From Lachnospiraceae bacterium (GTDB lineage Bacteria > Bacillota > Clostridia > Lachnospirales > Lachnospiraceae): a DNA stretch of 44,694 nt. The stretch covers positions 1-44,694 of the forward strand of contig JAILLI010000030.1 of NCBI GenBank assembly GCA_024693225.1. Direction: 5' to 3'. The position numbers and the translations under genes are program-made. Below are positions 15,976 through 23,999 of this stretch, in pieces; within the stretch, counting starts at the first letter, position 1, and the number at the start of each line of letters is the position of its first letter. The notes below the pieces were generated by a model. It worked only from the letters and a program-made list of their open reading frames with translations, was not told where the DNA came from and searched no databases.

Positions 15976-16625
15976 ATGATATACCTTTGTATCCCTTCAG
16001 GCTTATCTGCCCATCCGACATTTGAAAAACATTCTACATCACCCTGTCTTTCAAAGCCGAACCCGTAGGTCACACCTATAAAATCCACTCCGATCTCTTC
16101 AGCTCCCATGGCATCGTTATCACTGTCACCCACCATCACTGCCCTTTTCTTATCTGTCACTCCCACTGCCTTTATGGCATTTTCTATGATGTCCTTTTTG
16201 GTAAGTTTTCCTTCAAAGTCAGCCCCGCACATGGCACCAAGCAGTCTGTCGAAGCCGAAATGGACCAGTATCCTCTCGGCATAGTCCTGTCTCTTGTATG
16301 TTGCGACCGCACATTTTACCCCTGCCCCGTCAAGCGCGCGTAAGGTATCGTATATACCGTCATAGGGCCTTGCAAGGAGAAGGTCGGTATCCTTGTATCT
16401 GTTCCTGAAATCATCTGCCGCAGCATTTGCCGTAACCGCATCCATACCGAAAACCCTTGCAAAAGACCTCTGCATGGGTGGTCCTATAAAGGTTCTGATC
16501 ACATCCTCACCTATATGGGGAAGGTTTCTAAGCTCTATCACATGACTGACCGATCTTATTATCCCCTCGGATGTATCAAGCAGTGTCCCATCAAGGTCAA
16601 ATATGACCGCATCATAACGTCTCAT
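15972..16625 (-). CDS. HAD-family phosphatase, phosphoglycolate phosphatase-like
   Basis: The 217 residues carry the full set of HAD motifs: DLDGT at 10-14, a threonine in AVATYK, a lysine in the GKLTKKDI region and GDSDNDAMGA. The helical cap (about 17-85) is of the Gph/PGMB type. Such enzymes remove phosphate from small sugar or acid phosphates in the cytoplasm. It overlaps both neighbours (14 nt with the aldolase, 4 nt with the ThDP gene). This suggests that it dephosphorylates an intermediate made by that pair, or removes a side product. It is a different type from the HAD at 18564-19205. The substrate is unknown. Confidence 0.85.
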   Translation of the reverse strand: MRRYDAVIFDLDGTLLDTSEGIIRSVSHVIELRNLPHIGEDVIRTFIGPPMQRSFARVFGMDAVTANAAADDFRNRYKDTDLLLARPYDGIYDTLRALDGAGVKCAVATYKRQDYAERILVHFGFDRLLGAMCGADFEGKLTKKDIIENAIKAVGVTDKKRAVMVGDSDNDAMGAEEIGVDFIGVTYGFGFERQGDVECFSNVGWADKPEGIQRYII

Positions 16626-18216
16626 ATATACTCTCCGTTACAAATACGGGGGGCTTTGCAAGGCCTGCCTTCCTGATTCCCCTGACTGTATCCCTGTTTA
16701 TATTGTCTGCCTCCTTGCTGCTGTATGAATATTCCATGTTTGGATTGACGTAGTTTGATACGCTCGTCTGCCTGTACCCGTCAAAGCCCGCAAGCCCAAT
16801 TGATGAGGCCCCGGATCTTTTAAGGATCTTAAGCAGCATGATAAGAGGATTATCGGGCATCAGAGCCTCCTCATCCAGAAGGTCGCCATAATTGAGCGTA
16901 TAATCAAATTCTCCGCTTGTCCTTGTGATATTGCTGGTCGCTATCAGCTTCGATCTCTTCTTCTGCTCACAAAGGGCCGAACTCAGTCCCACATACCGCT
17001 TGGCATTGCTCATGAAAACATAATCGATATCGTAACCTTCCGGGATAAAATTGATCGAGATAAGGGTACAGTTCTTACCCTCAAGATATCTTTCCACCCT
17101 GTCCCTCTGAGCGTATATGTTCTTTCCGGGACCGAGTATCAGTATATCCGCTCCGGCCAGGTCCTTATAAAGCTCCGATACCGATTCCGAATCGGCACAG
17201 CTGCGCTTCTGGTAATCAAAATATAGGTCACGGATATGATCAGCGTCATATAAGAGCTTCTTTTCATCCTCAAGAGATGACAGAATCTCATTTATGGACC
17301 TGACAGACAGTTTGCCCGTGTCCATCAGATAGGTCACATAGTTGGGATGGCAGTCATGGGAAGCCGCAAGGAAGAACTTGAAGGAATATCCCCATCCGAC
17401 CTTACGGTACATCTCTAGCATAGTCACCTCTATGGCTTCGAGTATCTGGGAATTGTGATATGCGGCCCCCTTGGAGTTCATATGCATGACCAGAAGCTCT
17501 ATGGGGGTGTTTCCCGCACTCTTTCCCATCCCGTACAGGGTCCCGTCAACGATCAGCATCCTGTCCCCGGGCGGATCATCAAGAAGTTCTATGGAATTTG
17601 CATAAGCAAGCTGGAAATTGTTATGGGCATGATAACCTATACCTATACTCTTCTTAAGGTGACAGCAGGCAAAATCGAAATAATGACGCAGTGTCCCCTT
17701 GTGAAGCAGGCCGTAGGTATCCACCAGTGAAAAAGCGTAGGGTTCAAGATCGTTTACAAGACCGATAAGCTCCGAAAGTTCCTCATCATTGTAACTGGTA
17801 ATGGATACGGCCTGGGCAAAGACCTTGTATCCTTTTTCCTTGATAAGGCGGCAGAAGTCTATGGCTTCATGCATCTTCTGTTTCTTGAATATGATCCTGA
17901 TCCCGTCAAGAAAGCAGTCTTTGGCCGGATCTATCCTGTCGGCGCAGCAGGTACCGTAATCTATCATCCCAACTATCATGGACCTGCCCCGTTCAAGACC
18001 CATATAGGTCCTGTTTACGGCTGCGGTATCCGGAAAAATGGTCCGGTCCCTGTCATATTCGCGTCTTTCATCTATAAATCCGGTTTCTATGATATCAATC
18101 CCGGCACTGACAAGCCTTTCAAATATGTTTATTATGTTGGACCTGCCGAACTGCCAGTCATTGAGGTAACCTCCGTCACGGAGGGTACAGTCAAGAAGCT
18201 TTATATCATTTGCCAT
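16612..18216 (-). CDS. DRE-TIM metallolyase-type aldolase with extra C-terminal domain
   Basis: A 534-residue two-domain enzyme. Residues 1 to about 320 form an HMGL-like barrel: LLDCTLRDGGYLND near the start carries the RD pair of this superfamily, and GYHAHNN carries the HxH metal ligands. Relatives cleave or form C-C bonds at 2-keto acids (4-hydroxy-2-oxovalerate aldolase, HMG-CoA lyase, isopropylmalate synthase). Residues about 345-534 are a Rossmann-like domain (ADILILGPGKNIYAQRDRVE, then YVFMSNAKRY) found with these aldolases in surface-polysaccharide loci but of no assigned function. No acetaldehyde dehydrogenase partner is present, so the catabolic role is unlikely. It overlaps neighbours on both sides. 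Confidence 0.8.
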   Translation of the reverse strand: MANDIKLLDCTLRDGGYLNDWQFGRSNIINIFERLVSAGIDIIETGFIDERREYDRDRTIFPDTAAVNRTYMGLERGRSMIVGMIDYGTCCADRIDPAKDCFLDGIRIIFKKQKMHEAIDFCRLIKEKGYKVFAQAVSITSYNDEELSELIGLVNDLEPYAFSLVDTYGLLHKGTLRHYFDFACCHLKKSIGIGYHAHNNFQLAYANSIELLDDPPGDRMLIVDGTLYGMGKSAGNTPIELLVMHMNSKGAAYHNSQILEAIEVTMLEMYRKVGWGYSFKFFLAASHDCHPNYVTYLMDTGKLSVRSINEILSSLEDEKKLLYDADHIRDLYFDYQKRSCADSESVSELYKDLAGADILILGPGKNIYAQRDRVERYLEGKNCTLISINFIPEGYDIDYVFMSNAKRYVGLSSALCEQKKRSKLIATSNITRTSGEFDYTLNYGDLLDEEALMPDNPLIMLLKILKRSGASSIGLAGFDGYRQTSVSNYVNPNMEYSYSSKEADNINRDTVRGIRKAGLAKPPVFVTESIYETL

Positions 18217-18580
18217 CTGTCATCTCCTCTTTTGCATCTGCCGTGACTATGAGTATGACACCGGATATTATGACGGCAGCCCCTGCAAGCTTTTTTAAGG
18301 TGACAGGCTCGTCAAATATCACGTATCCCCACAGTATCCCCCAGATCACTGTCACACCCTTGTTGGCATAGGCGGTTATCAGCGGCATGTGCTTTATGAC
18401 CTGCTGCCAGGCAAAGGCATAAACGACAAGACCTGCCATGGATATCCCGTAGAATATCAGGAAGCGCAGGGACAAAAACTCCTCGCCTCCCGCAAACTTT
18501 GATGCTATTCCGGTAAGGGAATATACTGCCAGGATCAGATGCAGAATGATCATGTATTTTATGTCAGATCTCATAGTCAA
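18206..18580 (-). CDS. Second small SMR/EamA-type membrane protein
   Basis: The 124 residues span the membrane four times. The pattern ANKGVTVIWGILWGYVIFDE, followed by KKLAGAAVIISGVILIV, is the C-terminal signature of an EamA half or an SMR subunit. It resembles the 12850-13185 protein in size and layout but not closely in sequence. Overlaps of 17 nt with the upstream HAD gene and 11 nt with the aldolase gene place it firmly in the sugar cluster. Being next to the UbiA/HAD pair, it may flip their polyprenyl-linked pentose, or may pair with the other small protein as ArnE does with ArnF. The charged tail KEEMTD probably faces the cytoplasm. Confidence 0.7.
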   Translation of the reverse strand: MTMRSDIKYMIILHLILAVYSLTGIASKFAGGEEFLSLRFLIFYGISMAGLVVYAFAWQQVIKHMPLITAYANKGVTVIWGILWGYVIFDEPVTLKKLAGAAVIISGVILIVTADAKEEMTDGK

Positions 18581-19205
18581 GGGTCCTCCTGCCGATATGC
18601 CGCGGCAGTATCAGGCAGTCCGCTCCGGCGCCTTTAGCACACTCTCCGTCCTTTTCTTCGCGGTCTCCTATCATAAGTATATCTTCCGGAGAAACACCAA
18701 AGTCTTCCATGATGACAAAGAGCCCCTTGGGGGACGGCTTCAGCTGACCTATGCGCTCATCAGCCGTACAGTACTGGCCTCCTACCGAAAGGGAAAGGGC
18801 CCGAAGCTTATCCTGCGTCGGATAGTCCGAAAGGACAAGAACGGTTTTGCCGGCTTTTTGCAGCTTTTCGATCCATTCTCCTATCCTCCTGTCCCTGGTT
18901 CTTCCTATGACGGAAAGAGGTTCATCATATATCCATTTTCTTACGATCATACGTACACTGTCGGCATCCGTATTTATGTCGGATGCGACTTTTTTGATGA
19001 TCTCATCTTCACAGGAACTCCCGGTCCAGGAGTCCTTGACCTTCCTGAAATACCGGAGGATGTACAGCTGTCTTACGGCAAAAGGATGAAAAAGGTAATA
19101 CCGTATCAGACGGAGCGCCATCAGGGTCCGCAGTTTCGGCTGATCGTAAAGCGTTCCGTCAAGATCAAAAACATATACCTTGTACTCATTTATCCTTTTT
19201 CTCAT
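18564..19205 (-). CDS. HAD-family phosphatase next to the UbiA-type transferase
   Basis: The 213 residues include DLDGT at 14-18, SDYPTQDKL as motif II, a lysine in GQLKPSPKG and the acidic motif GDREEKDGE. It has a long helical cap (about 25-95) with many arginines. It begins 3 nt after the UbiA-type gene. In mycobacteria the UbiA enzyme makes decaprenyl-phosphoryl-5-phosphoribose, and a separate phosphatase removes the 5-phosphate. The pairing here makes that second step a reasonable proposal, although the mycobacterial phosphatase is not a HAD enzyme. A role on a soluble sugar phosphate is the alternative. Confidence 0.75.
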   Translation of the reverse strand: MRKRINEYKVYVFDLDGTLYDQPKLRTLMALRLIRYYLFHPFAVRQLYILRYFRKVKDSWTGSSCEDEIIKKVASDINTDADSVRMIVRKWIYDEPLSVIGRTRDRRIGEWIEKLQKAGKTVLVLSDYPTQDKLRALSLSVGGQYCTADERIGQLKPSPKGLFVIMEDFGVSPEDILMIGDREEKDGECAKGAGADCLILPRHIGRRTLDYEI

Positions 19206-19208
19206 ATC

Positions 19209-20135
19209 CTATACCCCGAAAAGGGTCGGGCTGGTCCAGTAGGAAGGCATCGGAATGTCAACTATTGTAAGTATCAGGAGGATGATCACAAGGACGGCTA
19301 TATATGCAAGGAGCGATCTCTCCTTATAGAGCTTCTCCGGCTTCTGTACGGCAGAGTCGGGCTTGAAGGCTATATAGAGATAGAAGCAGAAAAGCCCGAA
19401 TACAAAAGGCATGGCGATTATGTATTCCATCCTGTACTTGATCATGAAAACACCTATGAAGAAGGTTGCGCACATGGCATAAAAGAAGGATGAGACCAGA
19501 AGGCTGGTCTGTGTATAGTAGGCAAAGCTCTTCCTGTAAAGGCCGGCTACGGACGGATCTCCTATCATCCTGTACTCGGCGAATCTCTTGGTCGCCATAA
19601 GGAATGCTCCGGCAAACCAGTATCCGATCAGTATGCTTATTGGCGGCTGGAATTCCTGGGTGATTATGAACCATCCCAGAAGAAGCCTTATCATGTTGTT
19701 TATGGATTCGGACAGAACGTCAAGATAGGGGATGTCCTTGGTCCTGATGGGCTTGACATTATAAAGGACCCCCATGATGAGGAGCCAGAGCTCCATGTAG
19801 AGGAAGACCCTTCCGACAAACCACGAGAGCACGACACCGAGTATGATAAGAACAAAATACTCTGTGAGGACAAGTGACAGTTTCATGTTCTCGGAGACCA
19901 CAGGCCTGTACTTCTTGGTCGGATGAAACTTGTCAAAGTCGGCATCAAGCCATTCGTTTATCACGTAATTGGCTGAAGCTATAAAGCAGGTCGCCATAAA
20001 ACCCAGAATGAACTTGACTATGACATTTGCCGAAAATGTAAAATCCGTGAGCAGTATGGCTATGGCCAGCCCCGGAAGGATAAAGGCATTTTTGACCCAG
20101 TGATCGGGGCGTGCGATCTTTATGTAGTTTTTCAT
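19209..20135 (-). CDS. UbiA-family polyprenyl-phosphate phosphoribosyltransferase homologue
   Basis: A 308-residue membrane prenyltransferase with about eight or nine helices. The first Asp motif is NEWLDADFDKFHPTKK (N60, D64, D68). The preceding RPDHWVKNAF and following YRPVVS fit the decaprenyl-phosphate 5-phosphoribosyltransferase branch (Rv3806c-like) better than the quinone branch. Those enzymes join PRPP to polyprenyl phosphate and release diphosphate. It overlaps rpe by four bases (ATGA) and is followed by a HAD phosphatase. Quinone or heme biosynthesis genes are absent. The product would be a lipid-linked pentose for a cell-surface glycan. The second Asp motif typical of UbiA (DxxxD) is less clear here. 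Confidence 0.75.
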   Translation of the reverse strand: MKNYIKIARPDHWVKNAFILPGLAIAILLTDFTFSANVIVKFILGFMATCFIASANYVINEWLDADFDKFHPTKKYRPVVSENMKLSLVLTEYFVLIILGVVLSWFVGRVFLYMELWLLIMGVLYNVKPIRTKDIPYLDVLSESINNMIRLLLGWFIITQEFQPPISILIGYWFAGAFLMATKRFAEYRMIGDPSVAGLYRKSFAYYTQTSLLVSSFFYAMCATFFIGVFMIKYRMEYIIAMPFVFGLFCFYLYIAFKPDSAVQKPEKLYKERSLLAYIAVLVIILLILTIVDIPMPSYWTSPTLFGV

Positions 20136-20815
20136 GACATACTCCCTTTCTGATCCCTGTTGCGTTTTTGGAACAAGTCCGTAAAATAAGCGGCATTGGC
20201 TCTTATGTCACCTGAAAATACCGAAGAGCCCATCACTATGACGTTTGCTCCGACATCAAGCACCACTTCTATGTTCTCCCGTGTGATCCCGCCATCCACC
20301 TGGATGTCCGTGTCAAGTCCGGCATCCGTCAGGTCTTTTCTTAAGCTCCTGACCTTGCCGGTACACTTGTCCATATACTTCTGGCCTCCGAAGCCCGGCT
20401 CGACAGTCATGACCAGGAACATATCAGCGCTCCCATAGTATTCTTTCAGGACCCCTGTATACGTATCGGGCTTTATGGCAAGGCCGGCCTTAAGTCCTCT
20501 TGCGTGGATATGATCCAGGGTCTTGTCTATACAGTCACATGCCTCCTGATGAATGGTTATTATGTCTGCTCCGGCATCGGCGAATTTATCTATATACCTC
20601 TCGGGGGCCTGGACCATCAGATGGACATCAAGTACCTTCCTGGTGGCTCTTCTTACCGATTCAAGGACCGGGATACCGAAAGATATGTTGGGAACGAACA
20701 TCCCGTCCATGACATCAAAATGAAAATAATCACAGCCTCCGGCTTCAACCATCTTTATCTGCTCGCCAAGGACCGTAAAATCAGCCGCAAGCAATGAAGG
20801 GGACAGAATGACCAT
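20132..20815 (-). CDS. rpe: Ribulose-phosphate 3-epimerase
   Basis: A 227-residue TIM barrel that interconverts ribulose 5-phosphate and xylulose 5-phosphate in the cytoplasm. All signatures are present: SPSLLAADF at the start, HFDVMDG (metal ligands H32 and D34, catalytic D37), the HLMV histidine, VEPGFGGQ, and the phosphate-binding DGGI and GSSVF. The rsgA-rpe order is conserved in Firmicutes, where thiN normally follows; here a sugar cluster follows with a 4-nt overlap. Supplying or draining pentose phosphate next to a phosphoribosyl-lipid enzyme may be useful, but rpe sits here in many genomes without such genes. Two nt separate it from rsgA. Confidence 0.97.
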   Translation of the reverse strand: MVILSPSLLAADFTVLGEQIKMVEAGGCDYFHFDVMDGMFVPNISFGIPVLESVRRATRKVLDVHLMVQAPERYIDKFADAGADIITIHQEACDCIDKTLDHIHARGLKAGLAIKPDTYTGVLKEYYGSADMFLVMTVEPGFGGQKYMDKCTGKVRSLRKDLTDAGLDTDIQVDGGITRENIEVVLDVGANVIVMGSSVFSGDIRANAAYFTDLFQKRNRDQKGSMS

Positions 20816-20817
20816 TT

Positions 20818-21690
20818 TCAGTACCTCCTTGACTTTGACAGTTCAGTATATATGTATACGTAATCATCATATCTCATACGTGATATAAGGCCGTCTTCCA
20901 CAGCAGATCTTACGGCACAGTCCGGCTCATGGACATGTGAACACGGTCTGAAGCGGCAGGATCGAAGATCATTAAACTCGGCATAGAGATCGGACAGGTC
21001 TTCGCATCTGATATCATTAAGCTCAAAAGACCCGAAACCGGGTGTATCTATGATATAAGTATCTTCCCCTATCGGGATGATCTCGGAATGTCTTGTCGTA
21101 TGCTTTCCCCGAAGGAGCTTTTCGGAGATCTCACCGGTCTGCATGACATAGGACCCCGTAAGGCAGTTTATCAGTGAGGATTTTCCGGCCCCCGAAGGTC
21201 CCGCGACAACGGATGTCCTGCCGGCAAGATGGGTCTTCAGTTCATCGACCCCCTCATTCTCTTTGGCGCTTGTCACAAACAATCCGCATCCGCTTCCCAT
21301 GTAATCCGAAAGGACTGCGGCAACATCTTCATCCTTTACGATATCCTCTTTATTAAAGCATATTAGCACAGGTATTCCCTGTGCCTTATATTGCAGGATC
21401 ATCTTATCGAGAGTAAGGAAGTTGGGTGCCGGATCGGTAAGGGCAAATATGATGACTGCCTGATCCACGTTTGCCACCATTGGCCGGATCAGCTCATTGG
21501 ACCTTTCCCTGATGCCGGTGATATTACCTGTATCATCGGCGTCATCTATTATATCTATGTCCACCATATCCCCGACAAGGGGTTTGGTACCATCTAACCT
21601 GAATATCCCCTTAGCCCTGCATGTATATGTCCTGGTGCCGGTATGGACGTAGTAGAAGCCGCCGATACCCTTTACTATCCGTCCCGTCAT
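20818..21690 (-). CDS. rsgA: Ribosome small-subunit-dependent GTPase A
   Basis: A circularly permuted GTPase of 290 residues that assists late 30S maturation. An N-terminal OB fold is followed by the permuted G motifs: FNKED (G4), then the P-loop GPSGAGKSSLIN, then DTPGF (G3). A C-terminal zinc knuckle is CRFRPCSHVHEPDC. I start it at ATG 21688-21690, which shares one base with the kinase stop codon (TGATG). A longer frame to 21741 would lie inside prkC and adds residues the family lacks. The coupling with prkC is conserved; in Bacillus the kinase PrkC phosphorylates this GTPase (CpgA). Confidence 0.96.
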   Translation of the reverse strand: MTGRIVKGIGGFYYVHTGTRTYTCRAKGIFRLDGTKPLVGDMVDIDIIDDADDTGNITGIRERSNELIRPMVANVDQAVIIFALTDPAPNFLTLDKMILQYKAQGIPVLICFNKEDIVKDEDVAAVLSDYMGSGCGLFVTSAKENEGVDELKTHLAGRTSVVAGPSGAGKSSLINCLTGSYVMQTGEISEKLLRGKHTTRHSEIIPIGEDTYIIDTPGFGSFELNDIRCEDLSDLYAEFNDLRSCRFRPCSHVHEPDCAVRSAVEDGLISRMRYDDYVYIYTELSKSRRY

Positions 21691-23963
21691 CACTGTGGCT
21701 GTTCCGTAAATGTCACCGCTGTGGGCGGTGTGGTCTCCCATGTTCCTTCCGCGGACAGATAGGTCACGCTGACGACCCCGCTGGCAACATTTTCTATACC
21801 GGTCTTGGATACCGTGTAAGGGAATGCTGTGGTATTAAATCTACCCAGTTCCGCCCCGTCGGGACCAAGGAGGACGATGACTGCTTCCGATCCCTCCACA
21901 AATCCGGGAGGTGAGTTCACATCCACGGAGCACGAATAGAGCTTGGTCTTCTTGCCCAGGCTTACCTTGAGGTCTATGCTCGTACCCTTGTCTACCATGC
22001 CCTCGGCAGCCGGTGTCTGGGATATTATCTTGCCCTTCTCGACCTCGTCACTCTCCTCTTCGGTAACAGATCCTACCGACAGGCCTTCTTCTTCTATGAC
22101 GACCTTGGCCTCTTCCTCGGTCTTGCCCGTAAGGTCAGGCACCTTGATCTGCTCCTGGCTTATGCCCGAGCTGATCACGACAGTGACCGTGCTTCCCTTT
22201 GCCGCCATCTCGGCACCCAGGGGACTTTGTGAGATGACTATGCCCTTTTCGACGGAATCGGAATCCTGCAGCTGTTTCTGCATGGCGAAGCCCTCTTCCT
22301 CCAGCTTGACCTTGGCTTCGGCCTCGGTCTTGCCAACAACATCGGGTATGGCTACCCCGACTATCTTGCCGCTCGATACTACCAGTTCAAGCACGGTACC
22401 GCTCGGCACTTCGGTATTGCCTTCAATATTCTGTGATACTATATAATCCTTTTCGTAATCTGTGGATTCCTTGTAGGTTGCTTTGGCCGTAAGTCCTGCC
22501 TTGGTCAGGGCTTCGCTGGCCTGGGTGACGGTCATCCCCACAACGGAAGGAACGACTGTCGTGGCAGATGATGTCTCGATCTGAAGCTCCTCCTTCTTGT
22601 CATCATCCGCGGATGAGCCCGAAAACATCCCGAAGACCTTTCCTATGACGATCACAGCTATTATCGTGATGACGATGGCTGCGACCACAAGAAGGATGGT
22701 GACGGCCTTTTCCATCTTGGGATCCACGTCATCTATCTCATCCTCATAGTATTCTTCCCTGTTCTTGTATGCGTTCTGTCCCTTTCTGGGGGCTCTTCTT
22801 TGAAGTTCCTCACGCTCACGGGCCTTTTTACCGCTCATCTTGGGTTCCCTGACAGGTTCTCTTACCGGTTCCCTGCTCTCTTCGGCCCTCTGTCCCCGTG
22901 CCCTGGACCTGGATCCCCTGACACCGAACACATCTTCAAAGTCATCCTCATCATATATATCCTCATTCTGGGGATAAGGATCCTGATAAGCCGGACCTGC
23001 CACTCTTTCCTCCGGAATATGGCCCATATCCGGTTCGGCCTTGTCATATACGAGCTGTTTTCTTATCTGCTGCTTGTCGACATCAGAGATATTCTTGGTC
23101 CCGCCTTCCGATGCCGGCTCCTGGATGACCACAAAATCATCATCCGGATTGGTAAGGGAATGCTTGAGGTCATGTATCAGCTGGCCCACATTTGCATACC
23201 GTCTGTCCGGATTCTTCTGACAGCATTTGAATATGATCTGTTCCACCGATATGGGAACATCGGGAACATAAATGCGGGGAGAAGGCATCTCCTCCTGTAT
23301 GTGCTTTATGGCAACAGCCACCGTTGTCTCCCCGTCAAAGGGAACATGACCGGTGATCATCTCAAACAGGGTGATACCTATGGAATATATGTCGCTCTTG
23401 GCGTCGGAATATCCCCCTCTTGCCTGTTCGGGTGACGTGTAATGGACCGATCCCATGGCATGACTGGTAACGGTATTGCTCGTCGCAGCCTTGGCTATTC
23501 CGAAGTCGGCGACCTTTACCTTACCTTCCTTGGATATGATTATGTTCTGGGGCTTGATGTCACGGTGGATTATACCGTTATTGTGCGCCGCTTCGATACC
23601 CATGGATACCTGGATGGCGATACTGACCGCCTCCTTGAAGGTAAGGCGGATCTTCTTCTCGATATAGTGCTTGAGCGTTATGCCCTCTACGAGTTCCATT
23701 ACGAAGTAGTACATGCGCCTCTCTTCGCCGACATCGTAGACATTGACTATATTGGGATGCATAAGGCCGGCTGCAGCCTGGGCCTCAGCCTTGAATTTTG
23801 ATACAAAAACGGAATCGGATGAAAACTCCGACTTGAGAACCTTGATCGCAACGAACCTGTTCAGTTTATGGCATTTGGCCTTGTAAACGTCGGCCATCCC
23901 GCCACTTCCGATCAGCTCGAGTATTTCGTACCGATCCCCTAAAAACGTTCCTACTTCAAGCAT
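21690..23963 (-). CDS. prkC: PASTA-domain serine/threonine kinase
   Basis: The 757 residues comprise a cytoplasmic Hanks-type kinase at 1-270. It has the glycine loop GSGGMADVY at 19-27, the lysine K41, HRDIKPQN and DFGIAK. An Arg/Glu-rich linker follows, then one membrane helix at about 420-440 and three extracellular PASTA repeats between about 470 and 680. The repeats each start with a VPSVVGM-, IPDVVGK- or VPDLTGK-like phrase. A final 75-residue beta-rich domain follows. PASTA repeats bind muropeptides or lipid II, so the kinase links cell-wall state to phosphorylation of division, metabolism and ribosome factors. The partner phosphatase gene lies 36 nt upstream and rsgA overlaps the stop. 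Confidence 0.97.
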   Translation of the reverse strand: MLEVGTFLGDRYEILELIGSGGMADVYKAKCHKLNRFVAIKVLKSEFSSDSVFVSKFKAEAQAAAGLMHPNIVNVYDVGEERRMYYFVMELVEGITLKHYIEKKIRLTFKEAVSIAIQVSMGIEAAHNNGIIHRDIKPQNIIISKEGKVKVADFGIAKAATSNTVTSHAMGSVHYTSPEQARGGYSDAKSDIYSIGITLFEMITGHVPFDGETTVAVAIKHIQEEMPSPRIYVPDVPISVEQIIFKCCQKNPDRRYANVGQLIHDLKHSLTNPDDDFVVIQEPASEGGTKNISDVDKQQIRKQLVYDKAEPDMGHIPEERVAGPAYQDPYPQNEDIYDEDDFEDVFGVRGSRSRARGQRAEESREPVREPVREPKMSGKKAREREELQRRAPRKGQNAYKNREEYYEDEIDDVDPKMEKAVTILLVVAAIVITIIAVIVIGKVFGMFSGSSADDDKKEELQIETSSATTVVPSVVGMTVTQASEALTKAGLTAKATYKESTDYEKDYIVSQNIEGNTEVPSGTVLELVVSSGKIVGVAIPDVVGKTEAEAKVKLEEEGFAMQKQLQDSDSVEKGIVISQSPLGAEMAAKGSTVTVVISSGISQEQIKVPDLTGKTEEEAKVVIEEEGLSVGSVTEEESDEVEKGKIISQTPAAEGMVDKGTSIDLKVSLGKKTKLYSCSVDVNSPPGFVEGSEAVIVLLGPDGAELGRFNTTAFPYTVSKTGIENVASGVVSVTYLSAEGTWETTPPTAVTFTEQPQ

Positions 23964-23999
23964 TGCATTCTCCTTATAGCAGGCATATCACTTCGTCTG

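Noticed and set aside
14146-18216. Phosphonate pathway (ThDP phosphonopyruvate decarboxylase plus homocitrate-synthase-like enzyme)
   Set aside because: No PEP mutase gene is present, and the ThDP enzyme is of the long acetolactate synthase type.
18546-19493. Plus-strand frame of about 315 codons
   Set aside because: It lies fully opposite the HAD and UbiA genes. Its composition is that of an antisense shadow (many Arg, Tyr, His and Gly).
21691-21741. Longer rsgA start
   Set aside because: The extra residues lie inside prkC and are unlike RsgA N-termini. The ATG sharing a base with the kinase stop is the natural start.
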